Shown: positions 18,665 through 30,085 of the stretch, one piece after another | Position numbering within the stretch: the first letter of the stretch is position 1 | How the letters are laid out: each line of letters begins with the position of its first letter | Translations under genes and position numbers: made by a program | DNA from: Dickeya fangzhongdai | GTDB taxonomy: Bacteria > Pseudomonadota > Gammaproteobacteria > Enterobacterales > Enterobacteriaceae | Direction: 5' to 3' | Assembly: GCF_002812485.1 (NCBI RefSeq) | Contig: NZ_CP025003.1 | Span: 62,001 to 126,000 of the forward strand | Length of the DNA: 64,000 bases | The notes under the pieces: generated by a model | Seen by the model: only the letters and a program-made list of their open reading frames with translations | The model's database searches: none | Told to the model about the DNA's origin: nothing

Positions 18665-19813
18665 ATGAAAGCATTACATTTTGGGGCCGGCAATATCGGC
18701 CGTGGGTTTATCGGCAAGCTGCTGGCGGACGCGGGCATTTCCCTGACGTTTGCCGATGTGAACCAGCCGTTGCTGGATGCCATCAATCAACGCGGTAGCT
18801 ATCCGGTTCGGATCGTCGGCGAACAACAGCAGGTAGAGACGGTCAGTCAGGTCAGCGCCGTACACAGCGGCAGCCCGCAGGCGGTTGAGCTGATTGCCGG
18901 GGTGGACCTGGTGACAACGGCCGTGGGGCCGCAGATTCTGGCGAAGATCGCCGGCGCTATTGCTCAGGGGCTGGTGAAACGCCATGCCAACGGCAACACC
19001 TCGCCGCTGAATATTATCGCCTGCGAAAACATGGTGCGCGGCACCAGCCAGCTCAAACAGCATGTGCTGGCGCAATTGCCGGAAAATACGCAGGCGTGGG
19101 TCGCGCAGCATGTCGGTTTCGTGGACTCGGCGGTGGACCGTATTGTGCCGCCGGCTGAAGCCGGCGAGTCCGATCCGCTGGCGGTGACGGTGGAAACCTT
19201 CAGCGAATGGATTGTGGATAAAACCCAGTTCAACGGCGAGCCGCCGGCGATCGCCGGTATGGAACTGACCGATAATCTGATGGCGTTCGTTGAGCGCAAG
19301 CTGTTCACCCTGAACACCGGTCATGCCATCACCGCTTACCTCGGCCAGCGCGCCGGGCACAGCACCATCCGCGACGCCATTCTGGACCCGGCGATCCGCC
19401 GCGTGGTGCAGGGGGCGATGGAAGAGAGCGGCGCGGTGCTGATTCGTCGCTACGGTTTTGATGCCGACAAGCATCAGGCTTACATCCGCAAAATTCTTAC
19501 CCGTTTTGAAAACCCGTGGCTGCACGATGAGGTGGAGCGCGTCGGCCGTCAGCCGCTGCGTAAACTCAGCGCTGGCGATCGCCTGATCAAACCGTTGCTG
19601 GGCACGCTGGAATACAGCCTGCCGCATGACAACCTGATCCAGGGTATTGCCGCCGCGATGCATTATCGCAGCGAGCAGGACCCGCAGGCGCAGGAACTGG
19701 CGGCATTGATCGCCTCGCAAGGGCCGAAGGTTGCGCTGGCGCAGATTTCCGGTCTGGACGCTGACAGCGAGGTTGTCGGAAAAGCGGTGAGTGTGTATAA
19801 CGCCATGCAGTAA
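18665..19813 (+). CDS. mtlD: Mannitol-1-phosphate 5-dehydrogenase
   Basis: 382 residues from the ATG at 18665, matching the family length; a second ATG directly upstream (18662) would add one residue. The N-terminus [18 protein letters not shown] is the NAD-binding GxGxxGR loop. [16 protein letters not shown] is the C-terminal catalytic segment. The enzyme oxidises mannitol 1-phosphate to fructose 6-phosphate with NAD. It is the second gene of the mannitol operon. Confidence 0.97.
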   Translation: MKALHFGAGNIGRGFIGKLLADAGISLTFADVNQPLLDAINQRGSYPVRIVGEQQQVETVSQVSAVHSGSPQAVELIAGVDLVTTAVGPQILAKIAGAIAQGLVKRHANGNTSPLNIIACENMVRGTSQLKQHVLAQLPENTQAWVAQHVGFVDSAVDRIVPPAEAGESDPLAVTVETFSEWIVDKTQFNGEPPAIAGMELTDNLMAFVERKLFTLNTGHAITAYLGQRAGHSTIRDAILDPAIRRVVQGAMEESGAVLIRRYGFDADKHQAYIRKILTRFENPWLHDEVERVGRQPLRKLSAGDRLIKPLLGTLEYSLPHDNLIQGIAAAMHYRSEQDPQAQELAALIASQGPKVALAQISGLDADSEVVGKAVSVYNAMQ

Positions 19814-19890
19814 TCGGCGCGTCTCGGCACAGATCAGGCTGTGTCCCTGCTTTTCAATCGAGTGCGTTGGATAGGACGGGGGCGTTGAAG

Positions 19891-20505
19891 ATGAAAAGCC
19901 ATGCCCCCGTGGAGTCAGCCGCTCCAACGCGCAGGGGCAATACTGTGCGCGGAATTAACGTACGAGAAGCGACGATGGACGATACGCAGGCATTTGAAAA
20001 CCGGGTACTGGAATCCCTGAATGCATCGAAAACGGTCAGAAGCTTTATGCTGATGGCCGTCGAATTATTGGCGGAAGCCGTCAGCCTGCTGATGCTGCAG
20101 GCGTTTCGCAAAGACGATTATGCCGTGAAGTACGCCGTCGAACCCCTGTTATCCGGCAGCGGGCCGCTGGGCGAGCTGTCAGTGCGGTTGAAGCTGATTT
20201 ACGGTCTGGGGATGATCAGCCGTAAAGAATACGAAGATACCGAGCTGCTGATGGCGCTGGGCGAGGAGCTGACCCACGATGAGCATGGATACCGGTTTAC
20301 CGATGATGAAATTCTCGGACCGATCAGCGAGCTGCATTGTGTGAGCAGCCTGCCGCCGTCGCCGATGCTGCCGCCGAGCGTCGATCCCGACGACGCGTTG
20401 CTGGCGGCCATGCAACAGCAGCGTTATCAGCAGATGGTGCGTTCCACGCTGGTGCTGTCGCTGACCGAACTTATCGCCGGCATCAGCCTGAAAAAGGCGT
20501 TCTGA
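19891..20505 (+). CDS. mtlR: Mannitol operon repressor MtlR
   Basis: 204 residues from the ATG at 19891 (MKSHAPVESAAP); a TTG start further upstream is less likely. The core FENRVLESLNASKTVRSF, FRKDDYAVKYAVEPLL and SVRLKLIYGLGMISRKEYED is diagnostic of MtlR. The first ~35 residues are longer and less conserved; an internal ATG at 19975 (MDDTQAF) is an alternative start. MtlR lowers mtl expression without a classical DNA-binding domain of its own. It closes the operon and is followed by a strong terminator. Confidence 0.93.
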   Translation: MKSHAPVESAAPTRRGNTVRGINVREATMDDTQAFENRVLESLNASKTVRSFMLMAVELLAEAVSLLMLQAFRKDDYAVKYAVEPLLSGSGPLGELSVRLKLIYGLGMISRKEYEDTELLMALGEELTHDEHGYRFTDDEILGPISELHCVSSLPPSPMLPPSVDPDDALLAAMQQQRYQQMVRSTLVLSLTELIAGISLKKAF

Positions 20506-20534
20506 GTCAGGGATATCAGATAATCAGAAACAAA

Positions 20535-20562
20535 GGGCAACCCGTTTGGGTTGCCCTTTTTG
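20535..20562 (+). terminator. Terminator of the mtl operon
   Basis: GGGCAACCC-GTTT-GGGTTGCCC followed by TTTTTGT, a textbook rho-independent terminator 29 bases after the mtlR stop. Confidence 0.93.
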
Positions 20563-20564
20563 TC

Positions 20565-21271
20565 TATAGAAAACCCCCAGCTAGGCTGGGGGTTCCGTAA
20601 AGCTTCCAGCTTTGAGCCAGTTATCAAAACCCCTTTTGATTTGTTAAAACACCTTGCGGTCTGGCAACTGCAAAAGTTCAACAAGAAATCAAAAGGGGGT
20701 CCCAATGGGGGACGAAAAGAGCTTAGCGCACACCCGATGGAACTGTAAATATCACATAGTTTTTGCGCCAAAATACCGAAGACAGGCGTTCTACGGAGAG
20801 AAACGCCTGGCGATAGGCAGCATTTTAAGAAAGCTGTGTGAGTGGAAAAACGTACGTATTCTGGAAGCGGAATGCTGCGCAGATCATATCCATATGCTTG
20901 TGGAAATCCCGCCCAAAATGAGCGTATCCGGCTTTATGGGATATCTGAAAGGGAAAAGCAGTCTGATGCTTTATGAGCAGTTTGGAGATCTGAAATTCAA
21001 ATACAGGAACAGGGAGTTCTGGTGCCGGGGATATTACGTAGATACGGTAGGGAAGAACACGGCGAAGATACAGGAATACATAAAGCACCAGCTTGAAGAG
21101 GATAAAATGGGAGAGCAGTTGTCGATCCCTTATCCGGGTAGCCCGTTTACGGGCCGTAAGTAACGAAGTTTGATGCAAATGTCAGATCGTATGCGCCTGT
21201 TAGGGCGCGGCTGGTAACAGAGCCTTATAGGCGCATCTGAAAAACCTCCGGCTATGCCGGAGGATATTTAT
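20565..21271 (+). mobile_element. IS200-type insertion sequence (IS200/IS605 family)
   Basis: About 0.7 kb, the usual IS200 size. It holds one intact transposase gene and subterminal hairpins rather than terminal inverted repeats: AACCCCCAGCTAGGCTGGGGGTT at the left (20572-20593) and ACCTCCGGCTATGCCGGAGG at the right (21244-21263). A further hairpin with the AACCCCTTTTGATT/AATCAAAAGGGG pair lies in the leader (about 20628-20700), as is typical of the translation-blocking leader of this family. Exact ends cannot be fixed without an empty site. Confidence 0.85.
20705..21163 (+). CDS. tnpA: IS200-type transposase (Y1 HUH family)
   Basis: 152 residues, the normal length. The HUH metal-binding motif is in ADHIHMLVEIPP. 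The single catalytic tyrosine is in the GYYVDTVGKN segment. Start ATG 20705 follows AAAAGGGGGTCCCA. The gene looks intact, so the element may be active. It lies between the mtlR terminator and the chemoreceptor gene and disrupts neither. Confidence 0.95.
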   Translation: MGDEKSLAHTRWNCKYHIVFAPKYRRQAFYGEKRLAIGSILRKLCEWKNVRILEAECCADHIHMLVEIPPKMSVSGFMGYLKGKSSLMLYEQFGDLKFKYRNREFWCRGYYVDTVGKNTAKIQEYIKHQLEEDKMGEQLSIPYPGSPFTGRK

Positions 21272-21340
21272 TGCATTCTCGCTTTCGCTTATCCCCTTCG
21301 CCGAAGGGGATGCGATGCGCCGTCCGGCTGCTGCCTGCCG

Positions 21341-23227
21341 TTACCGCTTATAAGACAGCTGCTGTTGATGACCGGCAAACGGCAAACCGTGGCTGGCGGG
21401 CGCCAGTTCCTGCGTGGAGGAGAGGCGGAAAGCCGACACGGTGTTGGAGAGCATGACCGCCTGTTCTTCCAGCGAGCTGGCAGCCGCGGAAGATTGCTGC
21501 ACCAGCGCGGCGTTCTGCTGGGTGGTGCTGTCCATCTCGACGATCGCCTGATTCACCTGGGCGATACCGCGGCTTTGTTCATCGGACGCGACCGTAATTT
21601 CCCCCATGATGTCGTGCACATGCGTCACCGCCGTCACAATTTCCTGCATGGTTTTACCGGCTGAGTGCACCAGATGGGCGCCTTTCGATACCTGATCGAC
21701 CGAGGTGGAGATCAAACCTTCAATCTCTTTGGCCGCCTGCGAGCTGCGTTGCGCCAGGTTGCGTACTTCGTTGGCCACTACGGCAAAACCGCGGCCTTGT
21801 TCACCGGCGCGGGCGGCTTCCACCGCGGCGTTGAGCGCCAGAATATTGGTCTGGAAGGCGATGCCGTTGATCACCGAGGTGATTTCCGCAATCCGTTTGG
21901 AACTGCCCTCGATGTCGGACATGGTTTGCACCACGTCTTCCACCAGTTTGCCGCCTTCCTGTGCCGTGTGCGTCGCATCCAGCACCAGCTTGTTGGCCTG
22001 ATGCGCGTTAGCGGCGTTCTGTTTCACGGTGGAGGTCAGTTGTTCCATGCTGGCGGCGGTTTGTTCCACCGACGCGGCCTGGGATTCGGTACGGGCGGCC
22101 AGGTCATTGTTACCGGTGACGATTTCGCTGGCGGCGGTGGTGATCTGGCTGACGCCCATACGGATGTCATCGATCATGTTGTGCAGATTGGCCTTCATTT
22201 TCGCCATAGCGCCAAACAACATGCCCAGTTCGTCACGGCGTGTGGTTTCAATGGCGATGGTCAGATCGCCGATGGCGATGCTTTCGGCGATAGCTACGGT
22301 GTTGTTCAGCGGCTGGGTAATCTGGCGGGAAATATACCAGGCAATCAGCGCGCCCAGCACCAGCGTAATCAGCGCGGTGATAGCAATCTGCCATTCGGCG
22401 CTGGTGATATCGCTCTGGGTGGCGGCGGTTTCCTCGGTGACCATCTTGTCGACATTGTCGAGCAGTTGATTGGCGGTTTCACCCAGCTGTTTGGCCTGAT
22501 TCATCTCCGTCTGATAAGCCGGAAGGTAAGCCAGTACCTGCGTTTTGTAGGTCGAAAGCGTAGAAACCACCGGCGCCATGATGGCTTGCTGTTCCGGCGT
22601 CAGCGCTTGAATAAACTGATTAAGCGCCGCCTGCGCGTCATCCAGCGAGGTAACCAGCGGTTTTTCAGCATCACTGTTCAGCGATAGCAACAGGCCGCGC
22701 ACCAGATAGCGGACCGTCACCAGCTTCTGGTGCAGCGTGCTTAACTGCAACTGAAGCGGCAGATTGCCGGCAACCTGTTGCTCGATCTGCTTGAGCGGTT
22801 TTTCCGAATCGGACAGGTTCCAGCTTTTTCTGACGTCATCTTTTTTGGCGATGGCGTCGGTATAGTTTTTTTGTCTTTCTTTATATTGGCTGATGAGCCT
22901 GGCGATATTGCTCAGTTTGTCGTCGTAATCGCCGCGCCAGGATTTATCCTGGATTGAAGAGATTAAATTAACAATGTTATCAATATGTTTGGTGTTTTGC
23001 TGGATGCTATCCGGGTTATAACTTGTGCTATACAAAACACGATAATAACGGGCTTCATTAACCTCATCGCTGATTTGATTGCTAAAGATAACTTTTTCAA
23101 AACGCCCTTTCAGTATTTCGATGTAGTGTACGCTTACTGCAGCAATAATGACGGTCAGCAACAGAATTAAGGAAAACCCTAATCCTAACTTCCTGCCGAC
23201 TTTGATATTTTCGAATTTTATAGCCAT
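21341..23227 (-). CDS. Methyl-accepting chemotaxis protein
   Basis: 628 residues. TM1 is about residues 13-35 ([20 protein letters not shown]). A long periplasmic helical region of about 245 residues follows, a size suggesting a helical bimodular (HBM-type) sensor rather than the ~150-residue four-helix type. TM2 is about 282-303, followed by HAMP and the conserved signalling hairpin ([20 protein letters not shown]). The C-terminus ends without the NWETF-like pentapeptide for CheR/CheB. The ligand cannot be read from sequence; HBM receptors often sense organic acids. The gene is a single transcription unit on the minus strand. Confidence 0.92.
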   Translation of the reverse strand: MAIKFENIKVGRKLGLGFSLILLLTVIIAAVSVHYIEILKGRFEKVIFSNQISDEVNEARYYRVLYSTSYNPDSIQQNTKHIDNIVNLISSIQDKSWRGDYDDKLSNIARLISQYKERQKNYTDAIAKKDDVRKSWNLSDSEKPLKQIEQQVAGNLPLQLQLSTLHQKLVTVRYLVRGLLLSLNSDAEKPLVTSLDDAQAALNQFIQALTPEQQAIMAPVVSTLSTYKTQVLAYLPAYQTEMNQAKQLGETANQLLDNVDKMVTEETAATQSDITSAEWQIAITALITLVLGALIAWYISRQITQPLNNTVAIAESIAIGDLTIAIETTRRDELGMLFGAMAKMKANLHNMIDDIRMGVSQITTAASEIVTGNNDLAARTESQAASVEQTAASMEQLTSTVKQNAANAHQANKLVLDATHTAQEGGKLVEDVVQTMSDIEGSSKRIAEITSVINGIAFQTNILALNAAVEAARAGEQGRGFAVVANEVRNLAQRSSQAAKEIEGLISTSVDQVSKGAHLVHSAGKTMQEIVTAVTHVHDIMGEITVASDEQSRGIAQVNQAIVEMDSTTQQNAALVQQSSAAASSLEEQAVMLSNTVSAFRLSSTQELAPASHGLPFAGHQQQLSYKR

Positions 23228-23420
23228 TTTTTTTCTTCCATCATTAATAGGCTGAGTGATGAAGTAATGTGGTGAATAACCGATTTATTCGTGAATGTGA
23301 GATTGCCATGTTGGCGGCTGTGTGTAGTCTATAACAAAAACTGCAGAATCTATCGGCGCGCCATAGTGAAACTTTATACTGCTTTTCGCGGCGATAATCC
23401 TGAAAATAAAATAAAAAAAA

Positions 23421-23447
23421 CCCGGCATAACAAATGTTATTCCGGGT
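23421..23447 (-). terminator. Terminator of sodA
   Basis: CCCGGCATAACA-AA-TGTTATTCCGGG inverted repeat; on the minus strand it is followed by a run of nine T residues (TTTTTTTTTATTTTA). It lies 47 bases beyond the sodA stop. Confidence 0.92.
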
Positions 23448-23493
23448 TTGGTCGCGTTAATTTCTGATTTAGAAATTAATTTTTACCTTTTAC

Positions 23494-24120
23494 TTATTTT
23501 TTGGCTTCAGCGAGACGTTTAGCCGCTTCGTCCCAGTTTACGACGCTCCAGAACGCTTTAATGTAGTCCGGACGGCGGTTCTGGTATTTCAGGTAATAAG
23601 CGTGCTCCCACACGTCCAGTGCGATGAGCGGATAGCCGGATGCGCCGGAAATCGCTTCGCCCATCAGCGGGCTGTCCTGGTTGGCGGTGGAAACGACAGC
23701 CAGTTTGCCGTCATCTTTCAGCACCAGCCACGCCCAGCCGGAACCGAAACGGGTTGCTGCCGCCTGCTCGAATTTTTCTTTGAACGCGTCAACGCTGCCG
23801 AAATCGCGCTCAATGGCGGCTTTCAGTTCGCCTGTCAGCGTGGTGCCCAGTTTCAGGCCTTTCCAGAACAGGCTGTGGTTGGCGTGACCGCCGGCGTTGT
23901 TACGCAGAGGGCCTTTTTTGTCGGCCGGCAGTTGATCCAGTTTGGTGATCAGCTCTTCGGCGGACAGGCTGGCGAACTCTGGCAGGGATTCCAGCGCTGC
24001 GTTAGCGTTATTGACGTAAGCCTGATGGTGTTTGGAGTGATGGATTTCCATCGTCTGCTTGTCGAAGTGCGGCTCCAGTGCGTCATAAGCATAAGGCAGG
24101 GATGGCAGTGAATAACTCAT
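23494..24120 (-). CDS. sodA: Manganese superoxide dismutase
   Basis: 208 residues from ATG 24120 ([20 protein letters not shown]), preceded by GGAGATGCTAAAC. A longer in-frame start upstream (24150) is not needed and is not seen in the family. Metal ligands lie in [13 protein letters not shown] (His), [14 protein letters not shown] (His) and [13 protein letters not shown] (Asp, His). [10 protein letters not shown] is typical of the Mn form. The enzyme detoxifies cytoplasmic superoxide. The 228-base gap upstream contains an AT-rich promoter with a possible but unconvincing Fur-like palindrome near 24200. Confidence 0.97.
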   Translation of the reverse strand: MSYSLPSLPYAYDALEPHFDKQTMEIHHSKHHQAYVNNANAALESLPEFASLSAEELITKLDQLPADKKGPLRNNAGGHANHSLFWKGLKLGTTLTGELKAAIERDFGSVDAFKEKFEQAAATRFGSGWAWLVLKDDGKLAVVSTANQDSPLMGEAISGASGYPLIALDVWEHAYYLKYQNRRPDYIKAFWSVVNWDEAAKRLAEAKK

Positions 24121-24348
24121 GTTTAGCATCTCCATTGTTGTCGTGCGCAATTTAGTTATTGGGCGGCGCTATTGCTTGTTAGCACCGCGTAAGCATTAGG
24201 TTCATTATAGTTAATTAAATGATCTTGAAAACGACTATTCGTGGCACCGGCCGGTTTATCTGCGCGCTTTATTCCGCGATTACAAGCGTTTATGCCGTAA
24301 TCGCTCCGACTAACAACAAATCGATCTAAGCTCTGCCCGGTCTGACCA

Positions 24349-25173
24349 TCAGGCCTGCAAGCGCTGCGGATGGGTATAGATGGTGGCGCGTCCGGGGCGA
24401 CAGAAGCCGACCAGCGTCAGATTGCACCGCTCGGCCACCTCTACCGCCAGCGACGTAGCGGCTGAAACCGCAAACAGAATTTCCACCCCGCACATGGCGG
24501 ATTTTTGCACCATTTCATAGCTGGCGCGGCTGGATACCAGCGCCGCTCCCTGTTGCCAGGGCCGGCGCGCGCGCGTTCCCAGCAGTTTGTCCAGCGCTAC
24601 ATGGCGGCCGACGTCCTCACAGCCGCCCAACAGTTCCCCTTCCGGCGACAACCAGGCCGCGGCGTGCGTCGAACCGGTCAGCGCGCCCGCCTGTTGCACG
24701 CTTTTCAGCGCCTGCAACGCCTGCTCCAGACGGGACAGCGAGAAGTGCTGGGTGAACGGCAGCGGCGACACCGGTTTGCCGATTTCTTCCAACTGCTCCA
24801 CCCCGCAGACCCCGCAGCCGGTTCGCCCATCCATCGCCCGCCGGCGCGCTTTCAACCCGGCGAAACGGCGGCTGGACAGCTCGATCTGTACTTCAATGCC
24901 GTTGCACACCGGCACGACATCCATGCCGTAGATGTCCTGTGGCGACTGGATGATGCCTTCCGACAGGGAAAAGCCGAGCGCAAACGGCTCCAGATCTTTT
25001 GGCGACGCCATCATCACGACGTGCGAAATACCGTTATAGACCAGCGCCACCGGCACTTCTTCCGCCAACCAGTCCTGCCGCGGCGAATCCAGTTCACCCT
25101 GATGCCAGACGGTGCGCTGGCAGGCGCCAGCTATCAATCTCTCTGCGACGCCCTGAGAATCATCATTGTTCAC
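24349..25173 (-). CDS. fdhD: Formate dehydrogenase accessory sulfurtransferase FdhD
   Basis: 274 residues. The persulfide-carrying pair lies in [12 protein letters not shown]. Other family blocks are [16 protein letters not shown] ([12 protein letters not shown]), [10 protein letters not shown] and SCREDVGRH-like [16 protein letters not shown]. FdhD passes sulfur from IscS to the molybdenum cofactor of formate dehydrogenases. It is a single gene, divergent from aldB across a 368-base gap. Confidence 0.95.
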   Translation of the reverse strand: MNNDDSQGVAERLIAGACQRTVWHQGELDSPRQDWLAEEVPVALVYNGISHVVMMASPKDLEPFALGFSLSEGIIQSPQDIYGMDVVPVCNGIEVQIELSSRRFAGLKARRRAMDGRTGCGVCGVEQLEEIGKPVSPLPFTQHFSLSRLEQALQALKSVQQAGALTGSTHAAAWLSPEGELLGGCEDVGRHVALDKLLGTRARRPWQQGAALVSSRASYEMVQKSAMCGVEILFAVSAATSLAVEVAERCNLTLVGFCRPGRATIYTHPQRLQA

Positions 25174-25541
25174 GGTGTTGTGCCCGCTGTTACGTGTGTC
25201 TATTTTGACATTATTTCACCGCCGTGGCAGGGATGCGAATTTTTATCCCGTCAGTTTCCATCCACACCCTACGGATAAAAAAGTATGGCCTGAATGTGGG
25301 AATAACAAACTGTGCGCTGCGTCGAAGAGTGGCGTTTTTCCCTGCGGTAGACCTTTTACAATCTGGTAACACTGTATACGATTTAATCATTACTTTCTGT
25401 GAGGACTTATCAGCCAGACGGAGCTTTTCATGCCTGCCGGTTTCGCTCTGGCAGGCTCTGGCTGCCGCGGCGCAGGGGGGGGCCGGCATGACGCCGGGTA
25501 TCCGCCTGCGATGACACCCTGTATCACCAAAGGAGACAGAC
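25174..25541. promoter_or_regulatory. Divergent intergenic region fdhD-aldB
   Basis: 368 bases without a convincing gene; short ORFs on both strands lack ribosome sites and known motifs. It must hold the promoters for both genes. A clear AAAGGAGACAGAC ribosome site precedes aldB. I looked for a sigma-54 element upstream of aldB and found none with correct spacing. Confidence 0.5.
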
Positions 25542-27080
25542 ATGGCCATCGATACCGCAGGAAACCGGGTGTTGCCCGGTGAATACGGACCCGCCCTCAC
25601 GCTGAAAAAGCGCTACGACAACTTTATCGGCGGCGCGTGGGTGCCGCCATCCAGCAATGAATACTACGTCAACCTGACGCCGGTGACCGGCCAGCCGCTG
25701 TGTGAAGTCGCCAGTTCAAACAACCGCGACGTCGAACATGCGCTGGACGCGGCTCACAAGGCCAGCGCCGAATGGGGGGCGTTATCCACCCGCGAACGGG
25801 CGCAGATCCTTAATCGCATCGCCGATCGCATGGAGGCCAATCTGGATCTGCTGGCCAGCGCGGAAACCTGGGACAACGGGAAACCGATCCGGGAAACGCG
25901 CAATGCCGATGTGCCGCTGGGTATCGATCACTTCCGTTACTTTGCCGCCTGTATTCGCGCGCAGGAAGGGTCGATCAGCGAGATCGACCACGATACCGTC
26001 GCCTACCATTTCCACGAACCGTTGGGCGTAGTCGGGCAGATTATTCCGTGGAACTTCCCGCTGCTGATGGCGTGCTGGAAACTGGCGCCGGCGCTGGCGG
26101 CCGGTAACTGCATCGTACTGAAACCCGCCAAGCTGACGCCGCTGTCGGTGCTGTTGCTGATGGAGCTGATTCAGGATGTGCTGCCGCCGGGCGTGCTGAA
26201 CGTGGTTAACGGCGCCGGCGGGCAGATCGGCGAGTACCTGGCGACGTCGCCGCGCATCGCCAAGGTGGCCTTTACCGGCTCGACCGAAGTCGGCCAGCAG
26301 ATCATGGGTTATGCGGCGCAGAACGTCATCCCGGTAACGCTGGAACTGGGCGGTAAATCGCCGAATATCTTCTTTGCCGATGTGATGGATCAGGAAGACA
26401 GCTTCTTTGACAAGGTGCTGGAAGGGTTTGCGCTGTTTGCGTTCAATCAGGGCGAGGTGTGTACCTGCCCGAGCCGGGCGTTGATTCAGGAATCGATTTA
26501 CGAACGGTTCATGGAGCGCGCCATCAAACGGGTGGAATCCATCCGGGTCGGCAATCCGCTCGACAGTCAAACCATGATGGGCGCGCAGGTGTCGGCGGGG
26601 CAACTGGATACCATCCTCAATTACATCGATATCGGCAAGAAAGAAGGGGCGCAGGTGCTGACCGGCGGGCACCGCAAAGTGCTGCCGGGGGAACTGGCGC
26701 AAGGTTACTATCTGGAGCCGACCATTCTGTTCGGCCAGAACAGCATGCGGGTGTTCCAGGAGGAGATATTCGGGCCGGTGCTGGCGGTGACTACCTTCAA
26801 AACGCCGGAGGAAGCGCTAGCGATCGCCAACGACACCCCTTACGGTCTGGGCGCCGGGGTATGGAGCCGCAACGCCAACATCGCCTACCGCATGGGCCGC
26901 GGCATCCAGGCCGGCCGCGTCTGGACCAACTGTTACCATGCCTACCCGGCGCATGCGGCGTTCGGCGGTTATAAACAGTCCGGTATTGGGCGCGAAACCC
27001 ACAAGATGATGCTGGAGCACTATCAGCAGACCAAATGTCTGCTGGTCAGTTACTCCGAGAAACCACTCGGTTTGTTCTAA
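25542..27080 (+). CDS. aldB: NAD(P)-dependent aldehyde dehydrogenase (AldB type)
   Basis: 512 residues, the same length as E. coli AldB. The cofactor-binding region has [11 protein letters not shown]. The general-base Glu is in [11 protein letters not shown] and the catalytic Cys in [41 protein letters not shown] is the class signature region. It oxidises acetaldehyde or similar short aldehydes to the acid. It stands alone, with its own terminator at 27101. Confidence 0.93.
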   Translation: MAIDTAGNRVLPGEYGPALTLKKRYDNFIGGAWVPPSSNEYYVNLTPVTGQPLCEVASSNNRDVEHALDAAHKASAEWGALSTRERAQILNRIADRMEANLDLLASAETWDNGKPIRETRNADVPLGIDHFRYFAACIRAQEGSISEIDHDTVAYHFHEPLGVVGQIIPWNFPLLMACWKLAPALAAGNCIVLKPAKLTPLSVLLLMELIQDVLPPGVLNVVNGAGGQIGEYLATSPRIAKVAFTGSTEVGQQIMGYAAQNVIPVTLELGGKSPNIFFADVMDQEDSFFDKVLEGFALFAFNQGEVCTCPSRALIQESIYERFMERAIKRVESIRVGNPLDSQTMMGAQVSAGQLDTILNYIDIGKKEGAQVLTGGHRKVLPGELAQGYYLEPTILFGQNSMRVFQEEIFGPVLAVTTFKTPEEALAIANDTPYGLGAGVWSRNANIAYRMGRGIQAGRVWTNCYHAYPAHAAFGGYKQSGIGRETHKMMLEHYQQTKCLLVSYSEKPLGLF

Positions 27081-27100
27081 GCCAGCCGCTAGTCAGAAGA

Positions 27101-27125
27101 GGGCCGCTTTTGCGGCCCTTTCCTT
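27101..27125 (+). terminator. Terminator of aldB
   Basis: GGGCCGC-TTTT-GCGGCCC followed by TTTCCTTTTT, 20 bases after the aldB stop. Confidence 0.9.
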
Positions 27126-27185
27126 TTTGCTAATACGGTAAGTTTATTAATACGGTGAGTTTTGCCATCGGCTGGGCGGCTTGCA

Positions 27186-28646
27186 TCAGATCATCAGCGG
27201 GCTGAGTTGCTGGTAGAGCTGGCGGAATACCGTGCGCTGTTGCGCGTACTGCGCGTGGCGCGTCGGGTCCGGCTGGTGCGTTTGTTCCAGCGGCAAAGCG
27301 GGCAGCAACTGCGCCAGCGGCGTCGTCGGATTCAGCGCAATTTGCGCCAGCCGCGCTGCGCCCAGCGCCGGGCCGACATCGCCGCCGGTGCGGTACTCCA
27401 GCGTCTTGCCGCTGATATCCGCCAGCATCTGTCGCCAGTAAGCGCTGCGGGCGCCGCCGCCGATCAGCGTTACCTGCCGGGGTTCCAGCCCGGTTGCATG
27501 CAGCGCGTCCATGCCGTCCGCCAGCGCAAATCCCACGCCTTCCAACACCGCGCGCGCCAGCGCCGCACGGCCGTGCGAGTGGGTCAGCCCCCAGAAGGCG
27601 CCCTTAGCTTGCGGGTTGTTGTGCGGCGTGCGTTCGCCGGACAGGTAGGGCAGGAACCACACCGGCGTGGCGGTTTCATCCTCGCTTGCCTGTTCGGCTT
27701 CGGCGAGCAGCGCCGCCACGCTGTCGGCGTGCGTGAGCCGTGCGGCCCAATCGAGACAGGACGCGGCGCTCAGCATGACGGACATCAGATGCCAGCTGTT
27801 GGGCAACGCATGGCAAAAGCTGTGAACGGCACGTTGGGGATTGCTGAGAAAGCCGTTGCTGACCGCGAAGTAAACCCCGGACGTGCCGAGCGACAGCATG
27901 GCCTGGCCGGCCTGATACAGCCCGACGCCGATGGCGCCGGCGGCATTGTCGCCGCCGCCTGCGACCACCGGCACCGGCGGTATGCCCCAGCGGGCGGCGA
28001 TGTCGGCGCGCAGCTGTCCGGTAATCTGGTTGCCTTCGAACAATGCAGGCATCTGATCGCGGTGTAGTCCGCAGGCGGTGAGCAGGGCGTCATTCCAGTC
28101 CCGTCGGGCGACATCCATCCACAACGTGCCCGCCGCATCGGACATGTCGCTGGCGAAATCCCCGGTCAGGCGCCAGCGCAGGTAATCTTTTGGCAACAGC
28201 ACCTTGTCGATTTGCCGAAAAATATCCGGCTCGTGCTGCTGTACCCACTTCAGTTTCGGCGCGGTAAAGCCGGGCATCATCAGGTTGCCAGTGATGCGGC
28301 GGGCGTCCGGCACCTGTTGCTCCAGTTGCAGGCATTGTGCGGCGCTGCGTCCGTCGTTCCACAGGATAGCCGGGCGCAACACCCGCTGCTTCGCATCCAG
28401 CAGCGTCGCGCCGTGCATCTGGCCGGTCAGCCCGATGGCCCGCACACCCTGCAACGCCTGTTGCTCGGCCAACCCGGTCAGGGCGGCGTCGGTCGCCTGC
28501 CACCACGCTTGCGGATCCTGTTCCGACCACAGCGGATGTGGGCGTGAGACATTCAGCGGCACACTGTGGCTGGCCGCCACGTCGCCGTTTTCCCGTAATA
28601 AGATGGCTTTCACGCCCGATGTGCCAAGATCGATGCCGATGTACAT
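27186..28646 (-). CDS. xylB: Xylulokinase
   Basis: 486 residues of the FGGY kinase fold. It starts MYIGIDLGTSGVKAILL (phosphate-binding loop 1), continues with LTGQMHGATLLD and has the C-terminal LIGGGARSAYWRQMLADI. It phosphorylates D-xylulose to xylulose 5-phosphate. It lies 119 bases downstream of xylA on the same strand, in the usual xylAB order. Confidence 0.96.
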   Translation of the reverse strand: MYIGIDLGTSGVKAILLRENGDVAASHSVPLNVSRPHPLWSEQDPQAWWQATDAALTGLAEQQALQGVRAIGLTGQMHGATLLDAKQRVLRPAILWNDGRSAAQCLQLEQQVPDARRITGNLMMPGFTAPKLKWVQQHEPDIFRQIDKVLLPKDYLRWRLTGDFASDMSDAAGTLWMDVARRDWNDALLTACGLHRDQMPALFEGNQITGQLRADIAARWGIPPVPVVAGGGDNAAGAIGVGLYQAGQAMLSLGTSGVYFAVSNGFLSNPQRAVHSFCHALPNSWHLMSVMLSAASCLDWAARLTHADSVAALLAEAEQASEDETATPVWFLPYLSGERTPHNNPQAKGAFWGLTHSHGRAALARAVLEGVGFALADGMDALHATGLEPRQVTLIGGGARSAYWRQMLADISGKTLEYRTGGDVGPALGAARLAQIALNPTTPLAQLLPALPLEQTHQPDPTRHAQYAQQRTVFRQLYQQLSPLMI

Positions 28647-28765
28647 AACGCCTCGCTGTGACTTCGTGTGCCGTTATCAGGCTGTACCCTTAATATTTGT
28701 ACTGCTGGCGCAGACGCCAAAAACCCGTTTTCCGCGTTGTTGGGGTTGCGCCAGCCTACACCTAT

Positions 28766-30085
28766 TCAACCGAACAGGTAGCGATTAACCAGATTTTCCA
28801 GTCGTTCCTGCTGCCCGCTGTGGTGTTGCGGGTCAAGCTGATTGCGGGCGGCATAACCCGCCAGCATCTCCAGCGACGCGTTGCCCTGCAGGATCTGCTG
28901 CCCCAGTTCGCCGTTCCAGCCGGCGTAGCGGTTGGCGACGTGCTGGTTCAGCTCGCCGTCTTCCAGCATGCGGACGGCCACCTTGAGCGACAGCGCCATC
29001 GTGTCCATCGCGCCGATATGGGCGTGGAACAGATCGTAGCGATCGGTGCTCTGGCGGCGGACCTTGGCGTCGAAATTGAGGCCGCCGGTGGTGAATCCGC
29101 CTGCTTTCAGGATTTCATAGAGTACCAGCGCGTTTTCCTCCACGCTGTTGGGGAACTGGTCGGTGTCCCAGCCGAGCTGCGGGTCGCCGCGATTGGTGTC
29201 CACCGAACCGAAGATGCCGAGCGCAATCGCTGTAGCGATCTCGTGATGGAAGGTATGCCCCGCCAGCGTGGCGTGGTTGGCCTCGATATTGACCTTGATT
29301 TCTTTCTCCAGCCCGAACTGTTTGAGGAAGCCGTAGACGGTGGCGACATCGTAGTCGTACTGGTGTTTGGTCGGCTCCTGCGGTTTGGGTTCGATCAGCA
29401 GCGTGCCGTTGAAACCGATCTTGTGCTTGTGCTCCACCACCATCTGCATAAAGCGCCCAATCTGTTCGCGCTCCTGACGCAGGTCGGTATTGAGCAGGGT
29501 CTCGTAGCCTTCGCGGCCGCCCCACAGGACATAGTTCTCGCCGCCCAGCGTTTTGGTGGCGTTCATGGCGCTGAACACCTGCGTGGCGGCCCAAGCGAAC
29601 ACTTCCGGGTCGGGGTTGGTGGCGGCGCCGGCGGCGTAACGCGGATTCGTGAAACAGTTGGCGGTGCCCCACAGCAGCTTCACGCCGGTTTCCTGCTGTT
29701 TGGCCGCCAGAATCTCGGTCATGGCGGCGAAGTTGTTCTGGTATTCCTGTAACGAACCGCCTTCCGGCGCGACGTCGACATCGTGGAAACAGTAATAGGG
29801 CGCGCCCAGTTTGTGCAGGAACTCAAAAGCGATATCGGCTTTGCGTTTCGCCAGCGCCAGCGCGTCGCCGGACTGCTGCCAGGGCCGGGCGAAGGCGCCG
29901 GCGCCGAACATGTCGGAACCGTTCCAGCAGAAGGTGTGCCAGTAACAGACCGCGAAACGCAAATGGTCGGCCATGCGCTTGCCGAGGATGACCTCGTCAG
30001 GATTGTAATGGCGGAAGGCAAACGGATTGCGGCTGCCCTGACCTTCAAAGCGGACTTTTTCTATCTGATCAAAATAAGCGTGCAT
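28766..30085 (-). CDS. xylA: Xylose isomerase
   Basis: 439 residues from ATG 30085 ([16 protein letters not shown]), with AAGGAGATAACA just upstream; a longer in-frame opening to 30163 is not used. Catalytic and metal-binding segments: [45 protein letters not shown] and [18 protein letters not shown]. It converts D-xylose to D-xylulose. It is transcribed divergently from xylFGH. Confidence 0.97.
   Translation of the reverse strand: MHAYFDQIEKVRFEGQGSRNPFAFRHYNPDEVILGKRMADHLRFAVCYWHTFCWNGSDMFGAGAFARPWQQSGDALALAKRKADIAFEFLHKLGAPYYCFHDVDVAPEGGSLQEYQNNFAAMTEILAAKQQETGVKLLWGTANCFTNPRYAAGAATNPDPEVFAWAATQVFSAMNATKTLGGENYVLWGGREGYETLLNTDLRQEREQIGRFMQMVVEHKHKIGFNGTLLIEPKPQEPTKHQYDYDVATVYGFLKQFGLEKEIKVNIEANHATLAGHTFHHEIATAIALGIFGSVDTNRGDPQLGWDTDQFPNSVEENALVLYEILKAGGFTTGGLNFDAKVRRQSTDRYDLFHAHIGAMDTMALSLKVAVRMLEDGELNQHVANRYAGWNGELGQQILQGNASLEMLAGYAARNQLDPQHHSGQQERLENLVNRYLFG

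Noticed and set aside
21291..21311. ATCCCCTTCG/CGAAGGGGAT hairpin as terminator of the chemoreceptor gene
   Set aside because: No T run on the minus strand side; it may be a repeat or part of the IS flank.
24190..24230. Fur box in front of sodA
   Set aside because: Only a loose AT-rich palindrome; too weak to call.
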